DNA from: Alphaproteobacteria bacterium
Lineage (GTDB): Bacteria > Pseudomonadota > Alphaproteobacteria > Rickettsiales > UBA1997
Direction of reading: 5' to 3'
NCBI GenBank assembly: GCA_030835905.1
Contig: JAURQX010000044.1
Location: 1-34,840 of the forward strand
Length of the DNA stretch: 34,840 nt
Part shown: positions 16,949 to 24,820 of the stretch, piece by piece
Layout of the letters: every line of letters begins with the position of its first letter
Numbering within the stretch: the stretch's first letter is position 1
Notes under the pieces: model-generated
What the model saw: the letters and a program-made list of their open reading frames with translations, nothing else
Databases searched by the model: none
What the model was told of the DNA's origin: nothing
Made by a program: the position numbers and the translations under genes

Positions 16949-19900
16949 TGTAGAAGCTAACATCTTAAATCTTTACCAAGATCAATTTTTGGTAGAAATT
17001 CAAGATATTTTTTTTAAGTTTCTTCGGGAAGAAAATATTGATTTAGCACAAGATTTTACTAAACTCTTTAAATCTTGCGATCAATCCAAGCAAAGCGAGG
17101 TTTTAATTGAAGTTGCTAAATATTTAGAAGAATTTTTGGCAAATTTATTTGAAATTGAGGTAGAAAATAATCAACTTCGCCAAAAACATGATGATTTAGC
17201 CATAATTTATCAAGTTAAGCGCGATTTTGTTCAAAGAATTGTCGCTAAAGAATTTAAGGAAGCACCAGATAATTTTGATGGATTTGATTTCCTTAAAAAG
17301 CACAAAATTACATCAAATCTCAGCTTTAATGGTGATATTGGTGAAGTTGAATTAAATTTAGCACAAAAAATTAGTCAATTACCCCAAAATGAATTAGATG
17401 ATTTTAAGCAATATAGCGCTTGGGCCTTATTTAGTAAAGCAGGAAAAAATTTTCATCAAGCTGGCGCCCTTTTTATTTTGCCACAAAAAATTGATTACCA
17501 GAATTTAGTTAAGCCCAATCAAATTGAACAAAAAATTGATCCATCTAAAAGGGGCTTTGATTTGTGTGATCAAGGATACAGCCTCAATCGCAATTTATCC
17601 GAAAGTAATTATTGTATTTTTTGTCATAAACAAGGCAAAGATTCTTGTCGTAAGGGAATTTGCAATGAAGCAGAATTTAAAAAAAATCCCCTAGAAATTG
17701 AACTTAAAGGCTGTCCTTTAGATGAAAAAATTTCAGAAATGAATTTATTAAAATCTCAAGGTTTTTCGATTGGCGCTTTGGCGATGGCTGTGATTGATAA
17801 TCCTATGATTGCAGGTACTGGCCATAGAATTTGCAATGATTGCATGAAATCTTGTATTTATCAAAAGCAAGATCCGGTAAATATTCCACAAATTGAAAGT
17901 CGAATTTTAAAAGATGTTTTGGCACTGCCTTATGGCTTTGAAATTTATTCGCTTTTAACGCGTTGGAACCCACTAAATATTGAAAATCCACTTCCAAAAC
18001 CATTAACTGGCAAGAAAATTTTGGTTTGTGGCCTAGGACCTGCTGGATATACTTTATCTCATTATTTACTTAATCAAGGTCATGAAGTTGTGGCTATTGA
18101 TGGCCTAAAAATCGAACCCTTAAGTCCAGAAATTTCTGGCATTGATCAATTTGGCAATAAATGCGATTTTAAACCAATAAAATATATAGATCAAATATAT
18201 GAACCGCTTTCTTCGCGTCAATTGGGTGGTTTTGGTGGCGTTGCTGAATATGGCATTACCGTGCGTTGGGATAAAAATTTCTTAAAAATTATTCGCTTAC
18301 TTTTAGAAAGGCGCGCCAATTTTCAAATGTTTGGAGGTATCCGCTTCGGCTCTTCAATTACTGATAAATTAGCCTTTGAAACTTATGTTTTTGATCATAT
18401 TGCACTTTGTATTGGCGCGGGCAAACCAAATATTATCGATCTTGAGAATAATTTTGCTAAAGGCATTCGCCTAGCTTCTGACTTCTTGATGTCATTACAA
18501 TTAACAGGGGCTTTCAAGGAAGAGCTTTTCACCAATTTGCAAATTCGCCTGCCAATTATTGTTATTGGTGGTGGCTTAACAGCAGTTGACACCGCCTGCG
18601 AAGCGCAAGCTTATTATTTTGCACAAATCAAAAAATTCGCCAAAAAAATTGAAATTCTTGGCAAAGATAAAGTTTATGCAATTTTAAATGACGAAGAAAG
18701 ACTAATTGCCGATGAGTTTTTAAGGGATTTTGAGTTTTGCTGTGGTAAAATTTCTCCGCATTTTCCAAAAGTAAAAATTCTTTATCGCAAGAAAATTCAG
18801 GATTCACCAGCTTATCGCTTAAGCCACGAAGAATTGCACAAGGCATTTGAGCAAGGCATTGAATTTATTGAAGAAAAGCAGCCAAAAAAAGCTATTTTAG
18901 ATGATTTTGGTCACATAAAAGCTCTTGAATGTACTGACGGTACTATTTATGAGTGCAGGTCATTATTAATTGCTGCTGGCACCTCACCAAATATTTCACC
19001 AGTTGTTGAAGATCATCTAGATATCAGTCTAGATGGAAAATATTTTTCACAGATTAAAACTAACAGCAAAACAAGTTTTATCACTAAAATTAATGAAAAG
19101 AATCAAGCTATCAGCTTTTTTGGCGATTTACATCCTAATTTTGAAGGCAATGTCGTCAAAGCCATGGCTAGCGCCAAAATAGGTGCTAAGCAAATTGATG
19201 AATTTTTGAACGTTGAAAAAAGTTCACCTGATAATCTTTTTGGTTACCATGAATTTAGGAGTAAAATCACGCAAGATTTTGTGGCAAGAATTCACAAAAT
19301 CGAAAGATTGTCAGATCATGTGGTTGAAATAACTATTAAGGCACCACTTTTAGCCAAAAATACCCAAGTTGGGCAAATTTTTCGCCTACAAAATCTACAT
19401 TATTTCGCTAAAAAATCTGCTAATCAAATAATCGCCATGGAAGGTGTAGCAGTTACCGCTCTAGATATTGATCAAAAAAATGGCTTAATAAGCGGTATTG
19501 TTCTTGAAACTGGTGGCTCAACTAGTCTAATTCGCAATTTTAAAGAAAATGAGCCATGTATTTTTATGGGTCCAAGTGGTAAACCAACCAATATCCCTAA
19601 AAATGAAACCGTAGTAATTATTGGTGGAGGCAGAGGCAATCAACCATTAACCGCTTTGGCCGAAGCCTTTAGTCAAAATGGTTGCCAAGTAATATTTTTT
19701 GCTGGCTACAAAAAAAGTGAATATATAGTTCGCCAACAAAGAATGGAAAATTCTTGCCAGCAAGTAATTTTTGCCATTGAAGATGAAAAGCCAAATTTAA
19801 AACTTTTTAAAGAAACTTCGCGAATATTTCATGGCAATGTGGTTGAAGCGATTAAGGATTATTTTTCACAAGCAACTTCGCTTGATGCTAATTCACAGCC

Positions 19901-20456
19901 AAATCAAGCCAGCGCGCAGTCTGAAATTAAAAGATCTGCACACAATCGCTTTTGCAAACAAATTTTTAGGGAGATTTGGTCAATTTTAAAGATTAATATC
20001 TTTAAAATCACCAAATCGGCATCATTTTTTGGCGACACAGTGTATATAGACATACATGAGGAGCAAAAAAATGAATTAACAACAAATTTGGAAGCAAAAG
20101 ATAGATTGTGCAATGATCTTATTGATAGGGTGTTTACGATTGGCAACGATAATTTGATGCATGAAATTGCCAAATTGCGTCATCAAAATATTGTGCCAGC
20201 TTTTAAAAATGCCAAATATGCCATCACCAGCCTTAACTCGCCAATGCAATGCATGATGAAAGGGGTTTGTGCGCAGTGCCTACAAAAAAGAATCGACCAA
20301 AATGGTAAAACTGAATATTTTTATTCTTGCGCCGATCAAGACCAAAATATGGATAATTTTGACTTTGAACATCTTCATTATCGCTGCCAGCAAAATTCTT
20401 TATCAGAAAAAATATCTAAAATGTGGATTAGTTACCTTAACTCCTTAAAAAAATAA
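16908..20456 (+). CDS. Large fused flavin/iron-sulfur oxidoreductase (GltD/NfnB-like plus PyrK/NfnA-like)
   Basis: About 1182 residues. Residues 1-230 are helical and unrecognised. A Cys cluster at about 234-316 (CIFC, KDSC, GIC, GCPLDEKI, CNDCMKSC) resembles the Fe-S domain at the N-terminus of GltD/NfnB. Two dinucleotide-binding folds follow: VCGLGPAGY near 373 and VIGGGLTAVDTACEA near 550, the latter ahead of SHEELHKAFEQGIEF. From about 785 a ferredoxin-reductase domain like PyrK/NfnA begins, with GGSTSLIRNF, GPSGKPT and VIIGGGRGNQPL near 900, and a 2Fe-2S-type Cys set CMMKGVCAQC..C near 1112-1130. Such fusions transfer electrons between NAD(P)H and another acceptor; the partner here is unknown. 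I chose ATG 16908 over TTG 16905; both lie within murE. Confidence 0.8.
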   Translation: MKKKLLKKLLKNFSVEANILNLYQDQFLVEIQDIFFKFLREENIDLAQDFTKLFKSCDQSKQSEVLIEVAKYLEEFLANLFEIEVENNQLRQKHDDLAIIYQVKRDFVQRIVAKEFKEAPDNFDGFDFLKKHKITSNLSFNGDIGEVELNLAQKISQLPQNELDDFKQYSAWALFSKAGKNFHQAGALFILPQKIDYQNLVKPNQIEQKIDPSKRGFDLCDQGYSLNRNLSESNYCIFCHKQGKDSCRKGICNEAEFKKNPLEIELKGCPLDEKISEMNLLKSQGFSIGALAMAVIDNPMIAGTGHRICNDCMKSCIYQKQDPVNIPQIESRILKDVLALPYGFEIYSLLTRWNPLNIENPLPKPLTGKKILVCGLGPAGYTLSHYLLNQGHEVVAIDGLKIEPLSPEISGIDQFGNKCDFKPIKYIDQIYEPLSSRQLGGFGGVAEYGITVRWDKNFLKIIRLLLERRANFQMFGGIRFGSSITDKLAFETYVFDHIALCIGAGKPNIIDLENNFAKGIRLASDFLMSLQLTGAFKEELFTNLQIRLPIIVIGGGLTAVDTACEAQAYYFAQIKKFAKKIEILGKDKVYAILNDEERLIADEFLRDFEFCCGKISPHFPKVKILYRKKIQDSPAYRLSHEELHKAFEQGIEFIEEKQPKKAILDDFGHIKALECTDGTIYECRSLLIAAGTSPNISPVVEDHLDISLDGKYFSQIKTNSKTSFITKINEKNQAISFFGDLHPNFEGNVVKAMASAKIGAKQIDEFLNVEKSSPDNLFGYHEFRSKITQDFVARIHKIERLSDHVVEITIKAPLLAKNTQVGQIFRLQNLHYFAKKSANQIIAMEGVAVTALDIDQKNGLISGIVLETGGSTSLIRNFKENEPCIFMGPSGKPTNIPKNETVVIIGGGRGNQPLTALAEAFSQNGCQVIFFAGYKKSEYIVRQQRMENSCQQVIFAIEDEKPNLKLFKETSRIFHGNVVEAIKDYFSQATSLDANSQPNQASAQSEIKRSAHNRFCKQIFREIWSILKINIFKITKSASFFGDTVYIDIHEEQKNELTTNLEAKDRLCNDLIDRVFTIGNDNLMHEIAKLRHQNIVPAFKNAKYAITSLNSPMQCMMKGVCAQCLQKRIDQNGKTEYFYSCADQDQNMDNFDFEHLHYRCQQNSLSEKISKMWISYLNSLKK

Positions 20457-20457
20457 A

Positions 20458-21738
20458 TTAACTTCTAAATAATCCATTATTGGGAGTTGATGAAGGTGCG
20501 ACAGGACTTGGTCGTGGCGTTTGGAAATTAAGAGGATTGAATAATTTTTTTTGCTCAATAGTAGATTGATCATCCAAGCTACTTATTGATTGAGCATTAG
20601 AGCTATCGGAGAGCGACTCACCTGATTTTTTTTGGTTTAAATATGGTAAAAATGCCTCATAAAATTTGTTATTTATATCCTTATATAAAATTCTTGAGCC
20701 CGCTTCTGGTGACTCAAAATCTCTTTTAGCGACATCAACAAGACCTGCAATTATACTTAAATCTTCTTCGCTAAAATTTTGACCCGAAGCCACCTTGTGA
20801 GATTTATCATGACTTAATTTAGCAACTGAAACAAGACCTTCTATAATAGACAAGCTTGCAGGACTAAATTGAGAAGTGCAAATTTGAGGTTCATTAGCAG
20901 TTGGCTTTTCTTGATTGGTCTTTAGTTTTTTTTTGGGGCTTTTTGGTGATTCACTTGAGCTTTTCAAATCTCTACAATCAGAAAATTCTTGGCCATTGGT
21001 AATTTGCCCTTTTTCTCTCTTATTGCCAAATCTGGTAAAAGCTGAGTTTTCTGGATCCCGATTTAATAAAAATAGCTTTTGCAAATATGGATAATAATTA
21101 TCCCGATCTTCTGGCGCGCTTGGTAAAAGATCTTCAGAGTCACTTAACTCAACATCACTTTCACTAACCTCAATACCCTTAAGTTTATTTATTGGATTTC
21201 TTGCTTTAGATTCAAAAGCCTGATGTTGCTTAGTCTTTAGCATTATATCTTCTGCTGTAAGACCATAATTATCCCTAATCTCGATATCAGCACCGCCCTC
21301 TCCTCTTACAAGTTCTGAAATAACATCTAATTGATTACCATTCTCTCGAGGGCTTTTAGGAGCCATTATCAAACTCTCATCTTGTAGACAGAATTGCTTG
21401 ATTTGGTCACGACTCGGAATTTCGGCTCGAGGATTTTGTGAATTATTTTCTGGTACAAATCTATAGGCAGCGTAATGAAGAGCTGTCCAGCCATTTTCAC
21501 CTTGATTATTGATATCAATACCATTTACATGCAATAAATTTTCTACTAAAGCACCATCACCAATTGCTGCAGCCATCTGTAAAGGAGTTAAACCATTTGC
21601 TAATTTATCATTAATTTTTTGAGCAATTTCCCCACTACCTTTAAATTGTTGCAAATGATCAGTCAATCCTTCAAAATTTTCATTTTCGCCAATTCTACTA
21701 TTTATATAACTCTCTAAATCTTGAATCGAATATGTCAT
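20458..21738 (-). CDS. Ankyrin-repeat protein, candidate secreted effector
   Basis: In this 426-residue protein, residues about 48-120 hold two clear ankyrin repeats (NGLTPLQMAAAIGDGALVENLL and ENGWTALHYAAY), and a third degenerate one follows near 150-175 (GADIEIRDNYGLTAEDI). The C-terminal half is polar and low in complexity, with the basic patch SPKSPKKKLK near 265-275 that resembles a nuclear localisation signal. A duplicated segment, LSIIEGLVSVAK near 295 and LSIIAGLVDVAK near 325, is also present. There is no signal peptide. Ankyrin proteins in Rickettsiales are often type IV secretion effectors; that role is inferred. It ends 1 nt from the convergent oxidoreductase gene and is followed upstream by the F-box/LRR gene. 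Confidence 0.8.
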   Translation of the reverse strand: MTYSIQDLESYINSRIGENENFEGLTDHLQQFKGSGEIAQKINDKLANGLTPLQMAAAIGDGALVENLLHVNGIDINNQGENGWTALHYAAYRFVPENNSQNPRAEIPSRDQIKQFCLQDESLIMAPKSPRENGNQLDVISELVRGEGGADIEIRDNYGLTAEDIMLKTKQHQAFESKARNPINKLKGIEVSESDVELSDSEDLLPSAPEDRDNYYPYLQKLFLLNRDPENSAFTRFGNKREKGQITNGQEFSDCRDLKSSSESPKSPKKKLKTNQEKPTANEPQICTSQFSPASLSIIEGLVSVAKLSHDKSHKVASGQNFSEEDLSIIAGLVDVAKRDFESPEAGSRILYKDINNKFYEAFLPYLNQKKSGESLSDSSNAQSISSLDDQSTIEQKKLFNPLNFQTPRPSPVAPSSTPNNGLFRS

Positions 21739-21863
21739 ACTGTAAATTAATTAAAAAATTGATAATTTACAACAATCATATCATTTTTTTTAGAGAAAAA
21801 AAGTTTAAATTTTGATATTTAAAAGATTTTTTATTAAAAATTTACTTTTTTTAATAAAATGTA

Positions 21864-22892
21864 TTATTTTGATACAATAAAAGCTTCTCTTTTGCCCATC
21901 TCTGACAAACCAAAACCCTTAGGCATACCAACAATTCCACTTAAATGATTAAGAACAGACTTCGAATCTTCATCTATTTTATTCTCTTTGCCAAGCTTTT
22001 TCCCTTCTAGTTTTAAATGAAATGTATCTTTTTTTTGAATTGCAAGATCGCAGAGCGTTTTCGAACATTCTTCTGTAAAAGATGAATTAGCAAGATCTAA
22101 AAATTGCAGTGTTTTATTTTGCTTGATAGCATTGACAAAAACTTGGGCAATTTCTTCTGCCTCAACTCTAGAAAATCCTTGGATAAAAGGAAAATTATCT
22201 GATAAATCCAAAAATTTTAGACTTTTATTATTTGCTAAAACTTGCGCCAAAGAAACCTTTCCATCGCGATATATTTGACAATTTGAGAGATTTAAATAAA
22301 AAATTTGACAGTCTTCATTTTTCAATAATACTACTAAAAAATCTATAACCCCATCACCACTCATATCAACATCGGGAAACTCGATAGCGATTGGCATTTT
22401 AAAGGAGTTAATTTTGGCCAAGATTTGCCTTAAATTATTAGATAAAAGTTTTTTTAGAACATGAACTTTTTCTAATTCAGCTTTTGAATTATTTTCTGAT
22501 AAAAAATCATTAGAATCACATGAAAAAGCAATAGAACCAAAAATAGCTTTCGCATCATTAATTGACGAATCTTTAAGCTTATAAAATTCACTAAGAGTTC
22601 CTTGATCAACTTCATTAAATTTAACAGTTATTTGACTAAATTTGATTGGATTGCAACGAGCAGAATCAGCAAATTTGTGATCAACCATTTTATCTTCTTG
22701 GCATTTATGCTCAGATTTTTTTTGCATAATTTTATTAAAATCTGCAAGTTTTAACTTTTTTTCAAAAGCAACATTTTCAGATATTACTTTATATAACAAC
22801 GAACAACTAAATGCCAAGTCAACAGAGTTGGATCTTTTGGCGAGATCAATGATAATCTCATGAGGAAATGATACTAAAGAGAAAATGGTCAT
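21864..22892 (-). CDS. F-box-like plus leucine-rich-repeat protein, candidate effector
   Basis: With ATG at 22892 the product is about 342 residues; a TTG at 22928 would add 12. Residues about 6-48 (FPHEIIIDLAKRSNSVDLAFSCSLLYKV.., ending in FEKKL) follow the F-box pattern LPxEI..I...L...DL......C......(W/F)..L. The second half has leucine-rich repeats of the ribonuclease-inhibitor kind: FYLNLSNCQI, LAQVLANNKSLKFLDLSDN, NKTLQFLDLANSSF and KLEGKKL. F-box proteins recruit substrates to eukaryotic SCF ubiquitin ligases, so a bacterial F-box/LRR protein suggests an injected effector. No signal peptide is evident, and the ankyrin gene is next on the same strand. Assignment is by motif reading only; the F-box is the less certain part. 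Confidence 0.65.
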   Translation of the reverse strand: MTIFSLVSFPHEIIIDLAKRSNSVDLAFSCSLLYKVISENVAFEKKLKLADFNKIMQKKSEHKCQEDKMVDHKFADSARCNPIKFSQITVKFNEVDQGTLSEFYKLKDSSINDAKAIFGSIAFSCDSNDFLSENNSKAELEKVHVLKKLLSNNLRQILAKINSFKMPIAIEFPDVDMSGDGVIDFLVVLLKNEDCQIFYLNLSNCQIYRDGKVSLAQVLANNKSLKFLDLSDNFPFIQGFSRVEAEEIAQVFVNAIKQNKTLQFLDLANSSFTEECSKTLCDLAIQKKDTFHLKLEGKKLGKENKIDEDSKSVLNHLSGIVGMPKGFGLSEMGKREAFIVSK

Positions 22893-22967
22893 GAAGGTTG
22901 AGCAAATTAATTGAAAGCCATCACTCAACAGTACTAAATTTTGGGATAAAATAAATTTTAATTAAGA

Positions 22968-22992
22968 AATTACCGATATAAAAAAGGTAATT
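22968..22992. other. Short hairpin upstream of the F-box/LRR gene
   Basis: AATTACC (22968-22974) pairs with GGTAATT (22986-22992) across an 11-nt loop. It lies in the 361-bp gap between the F-box/LRR gene and gap, whose remainder is AT-rich DNA and the family A repeat. Possibly an operator or a fragment of an element; function unknown. Confidence 0.3.
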
Positions 22993-23067
22993 GTTTAAAA
23001 ATGAAATCTTGACTCAATAATACGATTTATAAGAGTAAATTTTTAAGTTAAATCTGGACTTTATTAA

Positions 23068-23288
23068 ATACCTTTACACAACCTCTAATTTTGAGGAATT
23101 TTTATGGCAATTATTTTTTAAATTTTAGCAGTACCAGTTGATATACGTGAATTTAAAAAATCAAAATAACGACTCAAATGACGCAGAAATTACGAAGTAA
23201 TTTTGAGTAATTTGCAACTTACTACAGAAATAAAAAAATATTTTGTAAGTAAAATTACCTAAATTCGTTGGTTGCAGCAAAGGTCTTT
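23068..23288. repeat. Palindromic mini-element, family A, copy 2 with internal insert
   Basis: In reverse orientation this matches copy 1 at 1-140: both contain AATTTTGAGGAATTTTTA, then TTTTTTAAATTTTAGC, GATATACGTGAATTTAAA and AAAATAAC. The end reads CGTTGGTTGCAGCAAAGGTCT, complementary to the AGACC..TGCAAATCAACG end of copy 1. About 75 extra nt, roughly 23170-23250, are inserted near one arm (ATGACGCAGAAATTACGAAG..). The element ends within a few bases of the gap stop codon. Confidence 0.75.
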
Positions 23289-23289
23289 A

Positions 23290-24291
23290 TTAAAATATCT
23301 TACAAATATCAAGCATTCTTAGCGAAAATGCCCACTCATTATCATACCAAGAGCAGATTTTAACAAAATTACCACCCATGACTTTGGTTTGCGTAGCATC
23401 AAAGCAAGAGCTGTGATCGCTATGGTTAAAATCAATTGAAACCAGTGGCTCATCAACATAGCGCAAAACTTCTTTCATGCTATTTTGGCTATATTCTTTA
23501 ATTGTAGCATTAATTTCTTCTTTACTAGTATCTCTTTTAGCCAAAAAATTAAGATCAACCATTGAAACATTTGGCGTTGGCACGCGCACCGCTCCGCCAT
23601 CAAGCTTTCCTTTAAGCTCTGGCAAAACCAAACCAATTGCTTTGGCTGCACCTGTCGAAGTTGGGATCATTGACATAGCACAAGCTCTAGCTCGACGTAA
23701 ATCTTTATGCGCATTATCAACTATATTTTGATCATTGGTATAAGCATGAATTGTGGTCATAAAACCTTTTTCAATCCCAATTTTGTCGTTAACAGCCTTA
23801 ACAACTGGCGCTAAACAGTTAGTAGTGCAAGAACCAACCGAAAGCACTTTATCATCTTTGCTTATTTTGTCTTGATTTACACCATAAACTATAGTTTTAG
23901 TTTCTTCATCTTTTGGAGGAGCTGAAATTAACACTTTTTTAGCCCCAGCTTCAATATGCGCCATTGCTTTTGGAGTCGTGGTAAATACACCGGTACACTC
24001 AAAAACCACATCGACTTTAAGATCTTGCCAAGGCAAATTAGCGGGATTTCGATCATTAACAATTTTTACCTCTTTACCATCAATGATCAAACTATTTGAT
24101 CCAATCTCAACCTTTTTGGTGAAAATTCCATGAACCGAATCATAGCGAAGCAAGTGCGCAAGAGTTTCAAGTGGCGCTGAAGCATTGATTGCTACCAAAT
24201 TTATATTTGAATATTTGTTATTTTCAAAAATAGCACGAACAACACAACGACCAATTCTACCAAGGCCGTTAACCGCAACATTTATAGACAT
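23290..24291 (-). CDS. gap: Glyceraldehyde-3-phosphate dehydrogenase, type I
   Basis: The 333-residue enzyme interconverts glyceraldehyde-3-phosphate and 1,3-bisphosphoglycerate. It has the Rossmann GLGRIGR at 9-15, catalytic Cys155 in GSCTTNCLAPV, HAYTNDQN with the catalytic His, RRARACAMSMIPTSTGAAKA, and the C-terminal WYDNEWAFSLRM. At the position where NAD-specific enzymes have Asp (VAxND), this one reads VAINA, so Ala37 replaces Asp and the cofactor preference may be relaxed or NADP-directed. The stop codon lies at the edge of a palindromic repeat. No other glycolytic gene is present in the window. Confidence 0.96.
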   Translation of the reverse strand: MSINVAVNGLGRIGRCVVRAIFENNKYSNINLVAINASAPLETLAHLLRYDSVHGIFTKKVEIGSNSLIIDGKEVKIVNDRNPANLPWQDLKVDVVFECTGVFTTTPKAMAHIEAGAKKVLISAPPKDEETKTIVYGVNQDKISKDDKVLSVGSCTTNCLAPVVKAVNDKIGIEKGFMTTIHAYTNDQNIVDNAHKDLRRARACAMSMIPTSTGAAKAIGLVLPELKGKLDGGAVRVPTPNVSMVDLNFLAKRDTSKEEINATIKEYSQNSMKEVLRYVDEPLVSIDFNHSDHSSCFDATQTKVMGGNFVKICSWYDNEWAFSLRMLDICKIF

Positions 24292-24361
24292 ATTTATAGA
24301 AATTAAACAATATTTATTACCTTAAGCGCAAATTTATAAATTTATTTAAACAATCTTTGCA

Positions 24362-24476
24362 GGGTGCAAGGTTTTTTACCTACAACTTACAAAAAAAGTA
24401 GGCAATACCACTTACGGTGCCTTTGCGTCATTTAGAGACCTATAAAAAGCCTCTTAATGACTATTTGCAACAGTTC
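24362..24476. repeat. Compound palindromic region between gap and a small ORF
   Basis: Three hairpins are packed together. CCTAC (24379-24383) pairs with GTAGG (24398-24402). GTCATTTAGAG (24427-24437) pairs with CTCTTAATGAC (24451-24461), 10 pairs and one mismatch. ACAGTT/AACTGT (24470-24484) runs into the small ORF stop. On the minus strand, AAATGACGCAAAGG and TTTTTGTAAGT resemble parts of the insert in the family A copy at 23170-23250, suggesting another dispersed palindromic family. The gap promoter should lie between here and 24291. Confidence 0.5.
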
Positions 24477-24659
24477 CTAACTGTCAATATCATTCAATTT
24501 AAGGTGAATTATATTGCTAGTTGGCCTTAACTCAGACATTATTTGCTTTCTTAGGTTAGCAGTGTGGTCTTGAATTTTTTCAATTATATCAAGTATTTTA
24601 GCAGCGTCTTTTGGTAAAGATTTAAAAAAATCTAACTCTTTTTGCGATTTAATACTCAT
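24477..24659 (-). CDS. Small hypothetical protein, 60 residues
   Basis: This is a charged, probably all-helical soluble protein (KELDFFKSLPKDAAKILDIIEKIQDH, then a basic HTANLRKQ). No family is recognised. I treat it as real because a near-consensus promoter (24702-24730) and a good Shine-Dalgarno AGAGAGG about 6 nt before the ATG precede it, which is rare among genes in this window. The central coiled-coil-like helix suggests an oligomeric or partner-binding peptide. It stands alone between gap and the glycosyltransferase on the same strand. Confidence 0.6.
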   Translation of the reverse strand: MSIKSQKELDFFKSLPKDAAKILDIIEKIQDHTANLRKQIMSELRPTSNIIHLKLNDIDS

Positions 24660-24701
24660 AAAACCTCTCTAAATATTTTTAATATTTTTTAACATAAAGC
24701 T

Positions 24702-24730
24702 ATTATAGCACAAATTGCAAGTTTTGTCTA
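24702..24730 (-). promoter_or_regulatory. Near-consensus sigma-70 promoter for the 60-residue ORF
   Basis: Reading the minus strand, TAGACA (24725-24730) is followed by a 17-nt spacer and a perfect TATAAT (24702-24707). The transcription start would be near 24695, giving a leader of about 35 nt that contains AGAGAGG before the ATG at 24659. Confidence 0.65.
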
Positions 24731-24820
24731 GAATGGCAAGAAAGCTTGAAAATAAAGGATCTTGAGCGTTTTTAGCAACAGATTTACTTAAAATCAATCA
24801 AAATTTTTTTAAAAAAATAT

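Noticed and set aside
19904-20173. Open frame of 89 codons antisense to the large oxidoreductase
   Set aside because: No independent signals; the plus-strand gene is continuous through it.
21864-22928. Start of the F-box/LRR protein at TTG 22928
   Set aside because: Possible, but no ribosome-binding site is seen and an ATG 36 nt downstream still includes the whole F-box-like segment.
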